Shown piece after piece: positions 5,805 to 6,243 of a stretch of 6,243 nt of DNA. Position numbers and translations under genes: made by a program. A model generated the notes under the pieces. It was not told the origin of the DNA and did not search any database. It was given only the letters and a program-made list of their open reading frames with translations. The stretch comes from Hydrogenothermaceae bacterium (GTDB lineage: Bacteria; Aquificota; Aquificia; Aquificales; Hydrogenothermaceae), in the NCBI GenBank assembly GCA_015490675.1, contig WFXI01000082.1, positions 1-6,243 of the forward strand. Direction: 5' to 3'. Position 1 is the stretch's first letter; each line of letters starts with the position of its first letter.

Positions 5805-5953
5805 ACATTAAAGATATAGAAACAATGATGGGGGAGATAGCCTTTGTTTTCAGATTTCCCCCATCAGAACTAAAAAACCTAACTATTGAAGAACTACAAT
5901 TTTGGCACACACAGGCTACAGAAAGAGCAGAAAAATTTTTATTTTTGACATAA
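5574..5953 (+). CDS. Tail assembly chaperone E+E' (predicted -1 frameshift product)
   Basis: At T TTT TTA (5792-5798, spaced as zero-frame codons) a -1 shift would continue from ATC 5798-5800 and read 51 more codons to TAA 5951-5953, giving about 126 residues. The added part is a convincing P2 E'/GpE domain: MGEIAFVFRFPPSEL followed by TIEELQFWHTQATERA, which matches the 'd.a.vFhWPPs....m...EL..Wr..A..R' pattern. No ATG with a ribosome site opens this part on its own (ATGs at 5825 and 5828 lack one), so frameshifting is the best way to express it. P2 makes gpE+E' (142 residues) by the same type of shift. The last five codons and the stop lie inside the second copy of the putative late promoter. 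Confidence 0.85.
5792..5798 (+). promoter_or_regulatory. -1 frameshift slippery heptamer T TTT TTA
   Basis: The heptamer fits the X XXY YYZ rule exactly in the frame of E (codons TTT 5793-5795 and TTA 5796-5798), two codons before the E stop. After slipping one base back both tRNAs can re-pair. It lies where the E' coding similarity takes over from E. P2 uses the related TTTTTTG at the same place. Confidence 0.88.
5826..5866 (+). other. Stable RNA hairpin downstream of the slippery site
   Basis: TGATGGGGGAGA (5826-5837) pairs with TTTCCCCCATCA (5855-5866): 12 base pairs with one G-U and a 17-base loop. It begins 27 bases after the heptamer, within the E' frame. A stem this strong in A+T-rich DNA suggests a stimulator of frameshifting, but the usual distance is 5-9 bases, so it would have to act unconventionally (for example through a pseudoknot). 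No T tract follows, so it is not an intrinsic terminator. The pairing is certain on paper; the role is inference. Confidence 0.5.
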
Positions 5954-5990
5954 TTGCTGGAAACACAAACACACATTTCATAATCTAAAA
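5936..5990 (+). promoter_or_regulatory. Putative phage late promoter, copy 2 (before baseplate J)
   Basis: Positions 5936-5962 repeat 382-408 without a mismatch, and TAATCTAAAA (5981-5990) stands at the same distance as in copy 1, while the 18 bases between the two conserved blocks agree at only about half of their positions. The best -10 readings are CATAAT (5979-5984, five of six to consensus) or TAATCT (5981-5986); TGGAAA (5958-5963) would be a weak -35 at 17 bases from TAATCT. TTGACA (5945-5950) is again too far away to be a -35. Unlike copy 1, no terminator precedes it, so J may also be reached by readthrough from the head-tail operon. The copy overlaps the last codons and the stop of E'. 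Confidence 0.6.
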
Positions 5991-5995
5991 GCATT

Positions 5996-6243
5996 ATGAT
6001 AGAGTTTGTAAATGTAGATACACAGGCTTTAGAAAAAGAGGTTTTCACGAAATACGAAAATTTAACAGGGAAAAAATTATCTCCAGCCAACCCAGAAAGA
6101 CTATTTTTAGAAGCGGTTGTTTATATAATTACACTGCTAAAATTTGACATAAACCACACAGCAAACCAGAACCTTTTACCTTATGCCACAGGCGAAGCTT
6201 TAGACAAACTAGGAGAACTTCACGGAGTAAAAAGACTACCAGC
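5996..6243 (+). CDS. J: Baseplate assembly protein J-like (N-terminal part; runs off the window)
   Basis: The frame from ATG 5996 stays open to the right edge (82 full codons). An in-frame TAA at 5981-5983 bounds it upstream, and ATG 5996 is the only standard start. The visible part has the N-terminal pattern of P2 gpJ / Mu gp47 baseplate proteins: a helix with NPERLFLEAVVYIITLL (32-48), then ANQNLLPYATGEALDKLGEL (56-75) and HGVKRLP (76-82), corresponding to the 'lA.a.G..LD.lg...gv.R' motif of the family. These proteins form the wedge of the baseplate. There is no ribosome site, and the ATG lies only 10-12 bases after the putative -10 element, so the message may be nearly leaderless. In P2 the gene after E' is the tape measure T, so this order is unusual. 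Confidence 0.85.
   Translation, partial: MIEFVNVDTQALEKEVFTKYENLTGKKLSPANPERLFLEAVVYIITLLKFDINHTANQNLLPYATGEALDKLGELHGVKRLP

Noticed and set aside
5826..5866. Hairpin as an intrinsic terminator of the head-tail operon
   Set aside because: The sequence after the 3' arm is GAACTAAAAAACC, with no T tract, and it lies within the E' frame.
5903..5917. TGGCAC at 5903 as a sigma-54 -24 box
   Set aside because: No TTGC follows at the required distance, and the bases encode the conserved Trp-His-Thr-Gln of E'.
5503..6090. Long open frame on the minus strand (195 codons)
   Set aside because: It runs opposite to E, E' and J, which all have family motifs; the translation is Ser/Phe/Leu-rich as expected for the antisense of such genes.
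1..6243. CRISPR array, insertion sequence or defence system
   Set aside because: No regularly spaced repeats, no transposase or terminal inverted repeats, and every gene with a recognisable family is a virion assembly gene.

Overview
This window is part of the virion structure region of a contractile-tailed phage (myovirus type), most likely a prophage. All genes lie on the plus strand and are tightly packed. The DNA is A+T-rich. Codon choice is strongly A-ending (AGA for Arg, ATA for Ile, GCA/ACA/CCA), proteins are rich in Lys and Glu, and most starts carry strong AAGGAGG or AGGAGG ribosome sites. This suits a low-GC, possibly thermophilic host; Aquificota such as Hydrogenothermaceae come to mind, but that is a guess from style and not a proven assignment.

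Layout. Positions 1-302 hold the C-terminal end of an unidentified charged protein. A C-rich segment and a strong intrinsic terminator (358-386) follow, then a putative late promoter (382-436). The head module comes next: a prohead serine protease with a nested in-frame scaffold start (463-1431, internal start 976), an N4-gp56-family major capsid protein (1434-2324), a 54-residue small protein (2341-2505), and three head-completion or neck genes (2505-3615), two of which resemble Mu gpG and Mu Gp37. After an 85-residue unknown comes the tail module: P2 FI-like sheath (3888-5024), P2 FII-like tube (5041-5559) and the tail assembly chaperone pair E and E+E', joined by a probable -1 frameshift at a T TTT TTA heptamer (5792-5798). 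The window closes with the start of a baseplate J-like gene (from 5996).

How it fits together. Protease and scaffold build and mature the prohead made of the capsid protein. The small genes between capsid and sheath close the head and the tail end. Sheath and tube polymerise with help from E and E+E', and J belongs to the baseplate wedge.

The most notable signals lie between the genes. A 27-bp sequence is repeated exactly at 382-408 and 5936-5962, and a TAATCTA(G/A)AA box follows at the same distance both times. One copy sits before the head operon and one before the baseplate gene, which looks like a phage-specific late promoter overlapping an activator site. The second copy begins inside the E' reading frame and leaves J almost leaderless with no ribosome site. 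The tape measure gene expected directly after E' is absent, and J takes its place.
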